Shown here: positions 16,411 through 24,486 of the stretch, in pieces
How the letters are laid out: each line of letters begins with the position of its first letter
How positions within the stretch are numbered: the stretch's first letter is position 1
From: Georgenia muralis
GTDB lineage: Bacteria; Actinomycetota; Actinomycetes; Actinomycetales; Actinomycetaceae
Assembly: GCF_003814705.1 (NCBI RefSeq)
Contig: NZ_RKRA01000001.1
Coordinates: 3,850,776-3,914,775, forward strand
Direction of reading: 5' to 3'
Length of the DNA: 64,000 bases
The notes under the pieces: model-generated
What the model was told of the DNA's origin: nothing
What the model saw: the letters and a program-made list of their open reading frames with translations, nothing else
Database searches by the model: none
Position numbers and translations under genes: made by a program

Positions 16411-18747
16411 ATGTCCGCAACGTCCGTGGCCCCGCCCGGACGGCGGGCACCCGACGTCACCCCGCACCGCCCCGCCACCGCGACGCTGACCGCGTTCGCC
16501 CTCCTCACCGCCACGATCCTCCTGGCCGGGGTGTTCGTCGGGCAGTGGCTGACCATGGGCGAGCCGGCCGGGACGTCCCTGCGCTGGATGGTGGCCGTGC
16601 CTCTCGTCGTCCTCGTGGCCACCGCGGGTCTGGTCGCGGCCCAGCCCGGACGGACCCTGCGCTCGGACCACCTCGTCCCGGTGCCGCCACAGACCCCGGC
16701 GGCTCGCCGGTACGCCGACGCTGCCGTCCGCGCCGGGATCAGCCCGGCGCCGGAGCTCGTGTGGAACCCGCAGGACCCGCGGACCGGTGCCCTCGCGCTC
16801 GGGCGGCCGGGCCGTTACGTCGTCCGGGTCACCCCGGCCCTTCTCGGCGCGGCCCGACGCCGCCCGGCCACCTACGACGCCGTCGTGCGGCACGAGCTCG
16901 CCCACGTCCGCCACCACGACGTCGCCCTGGCGTACTTCGCGCTGTACTGCTGGTACGCCACGGTCCCCGTCCTGGCTGTCCCCGTCGTCCTCCGGCTCGC
17001 GGGCGGGGACCGGTCCCTCCTGCCGAGCTACCTCGTCCGCGCGCTGGCCCTGGCGAGCGCGGTGTACCTCGCCCGGGCGTTCCTCCTGCGCCGGCGTGAG
17101 CACGAGGCCGACCTCAGCGCGGCGCTGTGGTCCGGCGACCCGCACGCGGTGGCGGCGGTCTTCGGGCGGGCGGCCGCGCTCCCCGGGCACCGGCTTCTGC
17201 CACCCCCTCTGCGCCGCCTCCTCGCGCTGCACCCCACCGGGCCCGAGCGGGTCGCCTACGTCCTGGACCCGGGCCGGCGAGGGCGACTGAGCCCGATGAC
17301 GCTGCTCGTCGCCGGGTTCGCCGCCGGCGCTGCCCTTCCCCCGCTCCAGGCGCTGGCCGCCGAGGCGTTCGCCTGGGACGCGCTCACCGCCGCCCGGGCT
17401 GCGCGAGCGGTGTCCTTCGGGAGCCTCGGCGCCGTCCTCGGCGCGGAGGTCTGGCGCACCCGCGGCGTCGGCCGGCCCGTCAACGGTCCGGGCCGGACCT
17501 CCGCCGCGGCTGCGGCGCTCGCCGGCGGGGTGGCGGTGGGCGCCCTCCTCTCGCTCGGGGGGACCGGGCTCGTCCAGGGCTCCGTCGTCGACGCCGTCTC
17601 GGCGGGCCTGACGGGCCTGATGCTCGGCGCCGTCCTCGTCGTGGGCCGGGAGGTCGCCGCCGGACCTCCGGGCGCGGTGGCGCTGGGCGGCGCGGCGGCG
17701 TGCGCGCTCGCTGCCGACGCGGTGACCGGCGTCGCCGAGCTCCTCGCCGCGGGGCTGTCGGTCGTCGTCCTGGCGTTCCTGCCGTTCGTGGCGGCGCAGA
17801 GTCCGGCGGCGTGGCTGCTCGGGGTCGTGGTGGTCGTCGTCGCGGCGGGCGCTCTGGTCCGGGACCGCCGAACCGGCCGCGACCGGCTCGCGACGTCGGC
17901 GGTGGCCGGTCTCGTCGGCGCGGCGGCTGCGGTGGTGGCCGGGGCCGTCGGCGGCGAGCTCGGGTTCGATGGTCTGCTCTGGCCTCCTGTCGCGGCGGCG
18001 CTGGCGGTCCTGGTCCTCGTCGGGGTGCGGGGGCTCGCCGACGGCGCCCTCGCCGGCGCCGTCACGGTCGTCCTCGCCGCTCCGGCTGTCGCCGTGGTCG
18101 CCGCCGTCCGGGCCGGTGGCCCGCTCGGCGGGATCTGGACACTCCTCGAGCCGGCCGTCGCGACCGTGACCCTCGCCGGCCTGCCGCTGCTCGCCGGGGT
18201 CGCCCTCCTCCGGCGTCCGGGCACCGGCGCCCGACGGGACGCCGGACGACTGGTCATCCTCACCACCGTCGTCGCCCTCGCCTCGGCCCTGACGGCGGCG
18301 GCACTGGTCCCCGCCGACAGCCACGTCCCGCCGGACGTCGGCGACCTGGAGACGTACCTGGGTGAGGAGCTGCCCTTGCTCGTCATGCTGCGGGACACCG
18401 CCGCGGTGGCGTACGAGGAGGCCCTGTACTTCCCACGTGGGGGTGACGTCGCAGCCGACCTCCGCGGGCGCGTCGCGGGGTTGTACGACGACGCCATCGG
18501 CGCCGCGGACGACGTCGGAGCCGGCCTCCCCCTCGGTGGCGACGCGGAGGTGCGGCGGTTGCACGAGGCCTACCGCGACGTCGTGGTGGCCGAACGTGCC
18601 CTCACCCTGGCCGCCGCCCAGGCCGAGGTGGACCCTGCGGCGACGGCGCAGGCACAGACCGCCGCGACGGCGGCAGCCGCGGCGATGGCACGGTGGACGG
18701 ACCTCCATGAGGCTGCGGTGGCGAGAGTCGGCGCGGCCGACCGGTGA
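16411..18747 (+). CDS. M48/M56-like membrane metallopeptidase with extended multi-span C-terminus
   Basis: The product is 778 residues. Two N-terminal membrane helices precede a zinc peptidase domain with His161-Glu162-x-x-His165 (RHELAHVRHHD) and a likely third ligand Glu232 in RREHEADLSA. Beyond residue 290 come about a dozen further hydrophobic segments (to about residue 620), then an Ala-rich helical soluble tail. HtpX-type M48 proteases are about 300 residues, so the long membrane part is unusual. Orientation and substrate are unknown. It follows a hypothetical gene and a lipoprotein; a role in envelope proteolysis is inferred. Confidence 0.8.
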   Translation: MSATSVAPPGRRAPDVTPHRPATATLTAFALLTATILLAGVFVGQWLTMGEPAGTSLRWMVAVPLVVLVATAGLVAAQPGRTLRSDHLVPVPPQTPAARRYADAAVRAGISPAPELVWNPQDPRTGALALGRPGRYVVRVTPALLGAARRRPATYDAVVRHELAHVRHHDVALAYFALYCWYATVPVLAVPVVLRLAGGDRSLLPSYLVRALALASAVYLARAFLLRRREHEADLSAALWSGDPHAVAAVFGRAAALPGHRLLPPPLRRLLALHPTGPERVAYVLDPGRRGRLSPMTLLVAGFAAGAALPPLQALAAEAFAWDALTAARAARAVSFGSLGAVLGAEVWRTRGVGRPVNGPGRTSAAAAALAGGVAVGALLSLGGTGLVQGSVVDAVSAGLTGLMLGAVLVVGREVAAGPPGAVALGGAAACALAADAVTGVAELLAAGLSVVVLAFLPFVAAQSPAAWLLGVVVVVVAAGALVRDRRTGRDRLATSAVAGLVGAAAAVVAGAVGGELGFDGLLWPPVAAALAVLVLVGVRGLADGALAGAVTVVLAAPAVAVVAAVRAGGPLGGIWTLLEPAVATVTLAGLPLLAGVALLRRPGTGARRDAGRLVILTTVVALASALTAAALVPADSHVPPDVGDLETYLGEELPLLVMLRDTAAVAYEEALYFPRGGDVAADLRGRVAGLYDDAIGAADDVGAGLPLGGDAEVRRLHEAYRDVVVAERALTLAAAQAEVDPAATAQAQTAATAAAAAMARWTDLHEAAVARVGAADR

Positions 18748-18809
18748 CCCGCCCGTCGACGGTCCGCGCCGGTCCCTTCCATGTCGTGGTGCGGTCGTAC
18801 AGTGACGTC

Positions 18810-19226
18810 ATGGGCTCGGCCGCACGAACGCTGCGTCGCCTGAGGGCGGCGAAGGACTCGGGTGCGCTCACCGAGCTGTGCCGTCGCCGGTCGATCGAGC
18901 TCGCCGTGCTGTTCGGCAGCTCCGTCGCGCGGGCCCCGGTCCGCGAGCCACGCGACGTCGACCTTGCTCTCAGCTTCCGTCGTAGCGGCGCCGGCGACCT
19001 CCTCACGGCCATCGAGGATCTTGCCGAGCTCGTCGGCGGCGACGACCTCGACGTCATGGACCTCGCGTCGGCGGGTCCTGTCGCCTTGCACCGGGTCTTC
19101 ACCACCGGCGAGCTCCTCTACCAGGCCCACCCGCACCTGTTCGCCGAGCGGCAGATCTTCGCCATCAACCACTACATCGAGACCGCACCCCTGCGACGCT
19201 CCGTCCTCGAGAGCCTGACGCGATGA
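18810..19226 (+). CDS. mntA: MntA-type nucleotidyltransferase antitoxin
   Basis: This 138-residue minimal nucleotidyltransferase has the pol-beta signature FGSSVARAPVREPRDVDLAL, in which Gly-Ser is followed by the Asp-x-Asp metal ligands. In this family MntA AMPylates (adds several AMP to) the HepT toxin on its tyrosine and neutralises it. The ATG at 18810 has no ribosome binding site but a TACAGT -10-like hexamer six bases upstream, which fits a leaderless transcript; the same arrangement is kept in the decayed copy. The stop overlaps hepT as ATGA. Confidence 0.88.
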   Translation: MGSAARTLRRLRAAKDSGALTELCRRRSIELAVLFGSSVARAPVREPRDVDLALSFRRSGAGDLLTAIEDLAELVGGDDLDVMDLASAGPVALHRVFTTGELLYQAHPHLFAERQIFAINHYIETAPLRRSVLESLTR

Positions 19227-19648
19227 GCGTCGACCGTGAGGTGGTGACGCGTCGGCTGGTCTCGATGCGCCAGCTCCTGGACCACCTCGACACCCTCGAC
19301 ATCCGATCCCCGGAGGCGCTCGACGACATGGCCGTCCGTCTCCAGGTCGAGCGGATCCTCACCCAGCTCGTCAATCTCGCCGTCGAGATCAACGCGCACG
19401 TCGCGGTGGCCGCCCTCCAGCGGCCACCCGAGGACTATCGCGACGGCTTCGACCGCATGGTGGAGGCTCACTTCCTCGACCCTGACACCGCTCGGGAGCT
19501 GAAACCCTCTGTCGGTCTGCGGAACGTCCTGACGCACGAGTACGTCCGGGTCGACCTCGACGTCGTCGCGCGCGCCGTGCCTGCGGCTCTCACCGGGTAC
19601 AGGGACTACGTGCGTCAGGTGGCTCGAGCTCTTTCACCCGCGCCCTGA
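19223..19648 (+). CDS. hepT: HepT family toxin (HEPN ribonuclease)
   Basis: This 141-residue all-helical HEPN-domain protein has the catalytic motif RNVLTHEY (R-x4-H-x-Y, about residues 103-110). The Tyr of this motif is the residue modified by the partner MntA. HEPN toxins cleave RNA. It is translationally coupled to mntA by ATGA. The active site is intact here but missing in the second copy at 21526. Confidence 0.9.
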   Translation: MSVDREVVTRRLVSMRQLLDHLDTLDIRSPEALDDMAVRLQVERILTQLVNLAVEINAHVAVAALQRPPEDYRDGFDRMVEAHFLDPDTARELKPSVGLRNVLTHEYVRVDLDVVARAVPAALTGYRDYVRQVARALSPAP

Positions 19649-19760
19649 CGAGCCGCGGGGCACGTCTCGCGACCGATGTCCCAGCAGGGTGGGCGAGGTC
19701 GTCGGACACGCCGCCGGAGCGCCGGCCCCGAGCAACCCGCTGGCGACGGCGCTGTGGTGA

Positions 19761-20195
19761 CTAGGCCGGGTCCCCCACCTCGGTGAGCAGGAGCCCGAGC
19801 AGACGGCGGAGCTCGGCGTGCCCCTCGGCGCCAAGCACCTGGGTGATCGTCTGCTCGATCCCGCTCACGGTCGCCCGGCCGGCGTCGACCGTCCGCTCCC
19901 CGAGAGGGGTGAGGCGGATGAGCTTCGCCCGCCGGTCCGTCGGGTCGGGCTCGCGGCGCAGGTACCCGAGCTCCTCCAGCTCGTCCACGAGCTCGAGCAT
20001 CGACTGCGGCGTCATGTTCGCGCCGCGGGCGAGATCGCTCAGACGCACGCCCTCGTGCCCGATCTGGGCGAACACGGCCGAGTGTCGCGGCTTCTGCGGG
20101 TACCCCGCTCCCACGACGCCCTCGACGATGCGGAAGCCGAGAAGGCTGTAGGCCTGCCCGAGCATCGCGATGGTGTTGGGCTCTTGCGCCGGCAC
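19761..20195 (-). CDS. MarR family transcriptional regulator
   Basis: This 144-residue winged-helix protein has the MarR blocks VRLSDLARGANMTPQSMLELVDELEELGYL and the wing DRRAKLIRLTPLGE. It is divergent from a small membrane protein gene; two palindromes of AAGGT-N2-ACCTT type in the 83-base gap are likely operators for autoregulation and control of the neighbour. The ligand is unknown. Confidence 0.9.
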   Translation of the reverse strand: MPAQEPNTIAMLGQAYSLLGFRIVEGVVGAGYPQKPRHSAVFAQIGHEGVRLSDLARGANMTPQSMLELVDELEELGYLRREPDPTDRRAKLIRLTPLGERTVDAGRATVSGIEQTITQVLGAEGHAELRRLLGLLLTEVGDPA

Positions 20196-20207
20196 CGCTC
20201 TCCGTCC

Positions 20208-20236
20208 TAAGGTTCACCTTACATTCAGGTTGACCT
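20208..20236. promoter_or_regulatory. putative MarR operator pair
   Basis: A perfect interrupted palindrome TAAGGT-TC-ACCTTA (20208-20221) is followed by a second, shorter one AGGT-TG-ACCT (20227-20236). Their centres lie about 17 bases apart in the gap between the divergent MarR and membrane-protein genes. Position and symmetry fit dimeric MarR binding. Confidence 0.6.
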
Positions 20237-20278
20237 TACTACACGGATGCTCCCCACCCGTGAGCTTCGGAGACCGCC

Positions 20279-20890
20279 ATGTCGGACCAGCTCGCCCAGG
20301 TCGCTCTCACGCCGCTCGCCACCGCGCCGAGCCCGTCGCTCACCGCCCACGTCGCCGTGGGCGGGGTGACCGGCCTCGCCTGGGGAGCGGGGCTGCGCAG
20401 CTACATGGCCGAGATGGTCGGGGCCGAGTCCGTCGTGACCTGGGGCGGAACCGTGCTCGCCGTCCTCCTCCCCGCCGGGGTCACCGGGGCGCTGCTCGGC
20501 TGGGCTGAGTACCTGCGCCGGACGGGCGGCCGCCCGCACTGGCGGCTGCTCACGCTCTCCCCGCTCGTCCTGGCGGTCGCACCGCTCCTCATGCCCGGCG
20601 CGGTCCTCGCCCTTGTGACACAGGGGCTCGGCGGCGGCGCTATCGCCTTCGCCGCCATCGGCATCGGTGGGGGCTTCGCCCTGTCGGGGCGAGGCAGGGC
20701 CCGCTGGCGCGCCCTGGTCGGCGTCGTCGTGCTCATCCTGGTCGCGGGCATCGCGGCCACCCCCGCCGGCATCGGCGGACCCGACCTGGCGCTCAGCACC
20801 CCGCGCGGTGTCTGGGTCGCGCTGCTCGGCCTGACATCCGGTGTCACCCTCGCCATCGCCTCCTCGATCCCGCAGCGGCGCACCGCCTGA
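20279..20890 (+). CDS. multi-span membrane protein, MarR-linked
   Basis: This 203-residue protein has about five to six hydrophobic helices (for example VVTWGGTVLAVLLPAGVTGA and LTLSPLVLAVAPLLMPGAVL). No known family is recognised with confidence. It is divergent from a MarR regulator whose operators lie between them, so expression probably responds to a small molecule; a transport or membrane-stress role is only a guess. Confidence 0.75.
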   Translation: MSDQLAQVALTPLATAPSPSLTAHVAVGGVTGLAWGAGLRSYMAEMVGAESVVTWGGTVLAVLLPAGVTGALLGWAEYLRRTGGRPHWRLLTLSPLVLAVAPLLMPGAVLALVTQGLGGGAIAFAAIGIGGGFALSGRGRARWRALVGVVVLILVAGIAATPAGIGGPDLALSTPRGVWVALLGLTSGVTLAIASSIPQRRTA

Positions 20891-20944
20891 CGGGCCCACC
20901 CCCACGACGGATGCCGGCGGCTGGTCGGCTCGCGGAGGGATGGC

Positions 20945-21319
20945 ATGAACGCGGCGCTGAGCTCCCTCCTGCGCACCGCCAACACCCTCGCCGTCGCCCT
21001 CTACCGCCGCCCGGGCGGACGGATCGGCGGATCGGCCAAGGGGGTCCCAGTGCTCCTGCTGACCGTCCCGGGACGCCGGACGCCGGACGCGGACTCCGAT
21101 ACCGTGCCGGTCGCTTACTTCCTCCACGACGGCGGCTTCCTGGTGACCGGCAGCAACGGCGGCTCGTCGCACGAGCCGCAGTGGTTTCGCAACATCCGGG
21201 CGACGACGACAGGTCGCGTCGAGATCGGTCGCCGGGGTCTCGACGTGGACGTCCGGGTGACCGCGCCGGACGACGGTCCGCGCCGTCCCCGGCGATGTCG
21301 TGGCGCGGCCGTACAGTGA
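20945..21319 (+). pseudogene. deazaflavin-dependent nitroreductase (Ddn)-like, C-terminus lost
   Basis: The start MNAALSSLLRTANTLAVALYRRPGGRIGG and the core VPVLLLTVPGRRT, PVAYFLHDGGFLVTGSNGG and EPQWFRNIRA match F420/deazaflavin-dependent Ddn-like proteins, but the gene is cut after about residue 107 (DVRVTAPDDGPR). From there the sequence is the upstream part of the duplicated MntA-HepT segment, which starts at 21272. The normal final 35-40 residues are missing and are replaced by about 14 foreign residues. It looks as though the duplication joined here and truncated the gene. Confidence 0.7.
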
Positions 21320-21323
21320 CGTC

Positions 21324-21529
21324 ATGGGCTCAGCCGCACAGGCGCTGCGTCGCTTGCGGGTGGCGCAGGCCTCGGGAGCGCTCGCCGAGGTGTGCCGTCG
21401 GCGGTCACGGGGGAGCTTCTCTACCAAGCAGACCCGCACCGGTTTGCCGAGCGGCAGATCTTTGCCATCAACCACGACATCGAGACGGCGCCCCTACGCC
21501 GTGCCGTGCTCGAGAGTCTGACCCGATGA
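21324..21529 (+). pseudogene. mntA remnant with internal deletion and frameshift
   Basis: The N-terminal 28 or so codons match mntA (MGSAAQALRRLRVAQASGALAEVCRRRS). About 211 bases are then missing, including the GS...DxD catalytic motif, and the downstream part continues out of frame to the original end (equivalent of LESLTR then TGA at 21527-21529). It cannot encode an active nucleotidyltransferase. Confidence 0.82.
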
Positions 21530-21762
21530 GCGTCGACCGCGAGGTGGTGACGCGTCGCCTGGTCTCGATGCGTCAGCTCCTGGACCACCTCGACATCCGG
21601 TCCCCGGAGGTGCTCGACGACATGGCCGTCCGTCTCCATGTCGAGCGGATCCTCACCCAGCTCGTCAATCTCGCCGTCGTCGCACGCGCCGTGCCCGCGG
21701 CTCTCACCGGGTACAGGGACTATGTGCGTCAGGTGGCTCGAGCGCTCTCACCCGTCCCCTGA
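21526..21762 (+). pseudogene. hepT remnant, in-frame 60-codon deletion removes HEPN active site
   Basis: The open frame encodes 78 residues matching HepT at both ends (MSVDREVVTRRLVSMRQLLDHL and VARAVPAALTGYRDYVRQVARAL). The middle 60 residues with RNVLTHEY are gone, and a three-residue repeat (DTL) is also missing. It is still translatable but without RNase residues, so it is inactive as a toxin. It could conceivably bind MntA or HepT as a dominant-negative dimer partner. Confidence 0.8.
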
Positions 21763-21818
21763 CGGACCATGAGCGAACAGTTCCGGCAGACCGGCCGGGT
21801 CACAGGGAACCCCGCGAG

Positions 21819-22184
21819 TTAGCCGACGGGCAGGTCGAGGAAGTCCGACAACCAGGACCGGATCTCACGGAGACATCCGGCTGACACCACGCCGTCGACC
21901 CGCGAGACCCTCGAGCGCGAGACCGTGCGGATCTGTTCACTCATGGCCCAGCTCCCGTCCTGCAGACCGTGCTCGCCGCTCAGGCGGACGTGGTTCGGCC
22001 ATCCGCGGTCTACGGACGTCACCGGCACGACGACCGCGAGGGTCGTCACAGCTTCCAGATAGCCGGCACTTGCGACAACGACCACGGGTCGGTGGCCACC
22101 CTGTTCGCGTCCGCGCACAGGCTCCAACGCGACCCAGGCGACGCTGCCGGGCACGAGCGGCGCCGGGTCCCCCTCACCGTTCAC
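21819..22184 (-). CDS. MazF/PemK family toxin
   Basis: This 121-residue protein has the PemK/MazF features PLVPGSVAWVALEPVRGREQGGHRPVVVVASAGYL, the strand VVVPVTSVDRGWPNHVRL and a SWAMSEQIRTVSRSRVSR segment, where Ser and Arg residues of the RNase active site lie. The GTG at 22184 was chosen since homologues begin just before PGSVAW, and it overlaps the antitoxin end by 11 bases. It cleaves RNA by family inference. Confidence 0.85.
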   Translation of the reverse strand: MNGEGDPAPLVPGSVAWVALEPVRGREQGGHRPVVVVASAGYLEAVTTLAVVVPVTSVDRGWPNHVRLSGEHGLQDGSWAMSEQIRTVSRSRVSRVDGVVSAGCLREIRSWLSDFLDLPVG

Positions 22185-22404
22185 GCGGGTCGTCCCACTC
22201 CACGACGTCCCACGCCTCAAGCTCTGCTTGGTCCAGCGGCGAGCGGTCGGCCGCTTCACGGAGGGCGCTGAAGCGGGCCTGCCTGTCGGCAGAGTCAGCC
22301 AACCGGGCGAGGTGTGCGCCGAGCGACAGATGTGCTTCGTCGGCCTGCCGCTTGAGACGATCGCGAACGGCTTTGGTGACCTTGATGGTAGTCAGGTCGG
22401 TCAT
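22174..22404 (-). CDS. MazE-like ribbon-helix-helix antitoxin
   Basis: This 76-residue protein begins TTIKVTKAVRDRLKRQADEAHLSLGAHLARLAD (ribbon-helix-helix DNA-binding region) and ends in an acidic tail ELEAWDVVEWDDPRER, of the kind that inserts into a MazF groove. It precedes and overlaps the toxin gene. A TATACT hexamer six bases before the ATG and no ribosome binding site suggest a leaderless transcript. Confidence 0.82.
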   Translation of the reverse strand: MTDLTTIKVTKAVRDRLKRQADEAHLSLGAHLARLADSADRQARFSALREAADRSPLDQAELEAWDVVEWDDPRER

Positions 22405-22410
22405 ACGATG

Positions 22411-22416
22411 AGTATA
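22411..22416 (-). promoter_or_regulatory. -10 element of the MazEF-like operon
   Basis: On the minus strand TATACT ends six bases before the antitoxin ATG at 22404, so transcription should begin at or next to the start codon (leaderless). No good -35 is visible. Confidence 0.45.
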
Positions 22417-22441
22417 CGTCCGGCTCCGAGGCCTGGGTCCG

Positions 22442-22990
22442 TCAGCTCTCCAGCTTCTTCACGATCCGCTGGACGGTGAGCCAGGCCCGGGTGGTGATGT
22501 CCGCGCCGTAGGTCTTCTCCAGCCACGACATGAAGTCCGGGATGCTGCCCGGGTCGCTGTTGTCGATGACCGCGAGGAAGACCCGGGCCGACTCGTCGAA
22601 GCCCACGACCCGGGCGCGCGGGTCCGACTGCTCGGGCAGGCGGTCCGGGGCCTGGGCGCCGTCCTTGAGGAACGTCGCCGTCAGGTAGGTGCCCCGGCCG
22701 TGGGTGAGCCCCGGGAACGGGTCGCGGTCGAGCAGGGCGCGGAGCTCGGCGTGCTCACGGACGATCGTGCCGCCGGGGATGCCGAGCGCACCGTTGAGTG
22801 CGCGCTGGATCCGCCGCTGCAGCGCCGGGACGCCGGCCTTCCGGGCGGAGAAGACGATGTTCCCGCTGGCCAGGACCGAAGCGACCGAGTCGAACCCGAG
22901 CCCCTCGAAGACACCCCGCAGCTTGTCGTTGGTCATGTTGGGGTTGCTCGGCGCGATCCCCCGCAGCAGCGCCGCGTACCTGGTGCTCAC
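22442..22990 (-). CDS. DUF1697 domain-containing protein
   Basis: This 182-residue protein opens VSTRYAALLRGIAPSNPNMTNDKLRGVFEGLGFDSVASVLASGNIVF, the DUF1697 pattern (ALLRGI near the start, SGNVVF-like strand). It covers the full domain and ends RAWLTVQRIVKKLES. The GTG at 22990 fits homologues; a TTG at 23002 is a possible alternative. No function is known for the family. It is a stand-alone gene, not coupled to the ABC operon that follows on the same strand upstream. Confidence 0.82.
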   Translation of the reverse strand: MSTRYAALLRGIAPSNPNMTNDKLRGVFEGLGFDSVASVLASGNIVFSARKAGVPALQRRIQRALNGALGIPGGTIVREHAELRALLDRDPFPGLTHGRGTYLTATFLKDGAQAPDRLPEQSDPRARVVGFDESARVFLAVIDNSDPGSIPDFMSWLEKTYGADITTRAWLTVQRIVKKLES

Positions 22991-23068
22991 GCTCCTACTC
23001 AACCACCGAGCGGCCCGCCTCCGGGGAGGAGACGGGCCACTCGTCGGCGACGGCGCGGGACGGCGCCG

Positions 23069-24430
23069 CTACTCCTCGCTCCCGAACAGGGCGTTGACCC
23101 GCTCGTTCGCCCGGGCGAGGGACTCCGGCTCCGTCTGGAAGGACAGCACGGCGTCCATGGCCGGGGCCATGACCGAGGTGAGCTCGGCCCACCGGGCGCT
23201 GACCGGGCTGGTGACGGTGGTGCCCTCCCGCACGTGCACGGCGAAGGCCGCCGCGTCGGTCCCGGCCTCCTCGTAGACCTCCACGGCCCGGTCGGTGGCG
23301 GTCGTGATGGCGGGGAAGATGACCCCGCTCTCGGCCATGACGTCCTGGCAGTCGGCGGAGCCGAGGTGCTCCACCCAGCGCCACGCCTCGTCGGGGTTGG
23401 GGCTGCCGGACCAGATGGCGTCGGAGAGCCCGTTGAACACCGAGGCCCGCTGCCCCGACGGCCCGACCGGGGTGGGCGCGACCTGGGTCTCGACCCCGCC
23501 CAGCTCGCGGATGGTGCGGGCGTTCCAGCTGCCCTCGATGAGCGAGGCGTAGCCGCCGGCGGCGAGAGCGTCGGTGGTGCCGACGCCGGAGGTGGCCGCG
23601 GCGAGGGAGGGCATGTACCCCTTCTCCACCAGGGACCGCCACCAGGCGATGGTCTCGACGAACCTCGGGTCGTCGTAGTTGAACCTCGTTCCCCAGGGGT
23701 TCTGGTCGGCGTAGGTCCAGTCGTTGCTCAGCGCGTAGGCGGACCACTGGACCTGCCCGTACCCGCCGCCGGCCTCGTTGTACCCCATGCCGTAGACGTC
23801 GACGTTGTCCTTGTCGAAGCCGGGCTCGTTGCCGCGGACCCCGTTCTCGTCGATGGTCATGGCGGCGAGGAACTCCTCGAACGTGCCGCCGTCGTCGGGG
23901 TTCCACTCCAGTTCCCACAGGTCCTCGGCGCTGTACCCGGCGGCCTCGGCCAGCTCGGTGTTGTAGTAGATGCCGACCGTGTCCCAGTCCTTCGGCAGCC
24001 CGTAGCGGCCGGTGCCGTCGGGGCCGATCCACAAGTCCGCCAGGCCCTCCTGGTACTGGTCCAGGTCGACCCCGGCCTCGTCGATGTAGGGCTCGAGGTC
24101 GAGGATCTGGCCGAGGCTGACGAACTTGCCGAACTGGGCGGAGTGGTCGACGAAGACGTCGGGGGCGTTCTCGGCCACCATGCCGGCGGTGAGCTTGGTC
24201 CAGTAGTCGTCCCAGCCGTACTGCTCGATCTGGACGTCGATGTCGGGGTTGTCGGCCTCGAAGTCCTCGGCGCACTGGTTGTACCCGGGCATCTGCGTGG
24301 AGTCCCACATCCAGTACTGGATGACGGTGCGGCCGTCGCCGGTGGTGCGCGCGTCGGTGGCGCAGCCGGTCACGGTCAGGGCGAGGGCGGCGAGGGCGGC
24401 CGGCAGGGCCGCGCGGCGGGTGGGACGCAT
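23069..24430 (-). CDS. ABC transporter sugar-binding lipoprotein
   Basis: This 453-residue extracellular solute-binding protein of the maltose/oligosaccharide family has signal peptide MRPTRRAALPAALAALALTV and lipobox TVTGC (Cys22). Tyr/Trp-rich binding segments (IQYWMWDSTQMPGYNQCAEDFEADNPDI, YGLPKDWDTVGIYYNT) are typical for sugar binding. AAGGAG lies six bases before the ATG. It is the last gene of the GH36-permease operon, so alpha-galactosides (raffinose, melibiose, stachyose) are the inferred ligands. Confidence 0.92.
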   Translation of the reverse strand: MRPTRRAALPAALAALALTVTGCATDARTTGDGRTVIQYWMWDSTQMPGYNQCAEDFEADNPDIDVQIEQYGWDDYWTKLTAGMVAENAPDVFVDHSAQFGKFVSLGQILDLEPYIDEAGVDLDQYQEGLADLWIGPDGTGRYGLPKDWDTVGIYYNTELAEAAGYSAEDLWELEWNPDDGGTFEEFLAAMTIDENGVRGNEPGFDKDNVDVYGMGYNEAGGGYGQVQWSAYALSNDWTYADQNPWGTRFNYDDPRFVETIAWWRSLVEKGYMPSLAAATSGVGTTDALAAGGYASLIEGSWNARTIRELGGVETQVAPTPVGPSGQRASVFNGLSDAIWSGSPNPDEAWRWVEHLGSADCQDVMAESGVIFPAITTATDRAVEVYEEAGTDAAAFAVHVREGTTVTSPVSARWAELTSVMAPAMDAVLSFQTEPESLARANERVNALFGSEE

Positions 24431-24486
24431 GGGGTGCTCCTTGGGGCTCGGCTGGGGCTCGGCGACGGGTCGGCCGGTCGGGGCGC

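Larger units (their letters stand above)
18758..19648 (+). repeat. MntA-HepT duplication, intact copy
   Basis: This segment, from GACGGTCCGCGCC upstream of mntA to the end of hepT, is repeated with decay at 21272-21762. The intact copy is the source or sister of the second copy; divergence of several percent shows the event is not recent. Confidence 0.8.
21272..21762 (+). repeat. MntA-HepT duplication, decayed copy
   Basis: Homology to 18758-19648 begins at the identical GACGGTCCGCGCC and ends near the shared CCCTGACG. Two internal segments are missing: about 211 bases inside mntA and exactly 180 bases inside hepT. The latter is flanked in the intact copy by 5-base direct repeats CGTCG (19381 and 19561), pointing to slippage or microhomology-mediated deletion. 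Confidence 0.8.
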
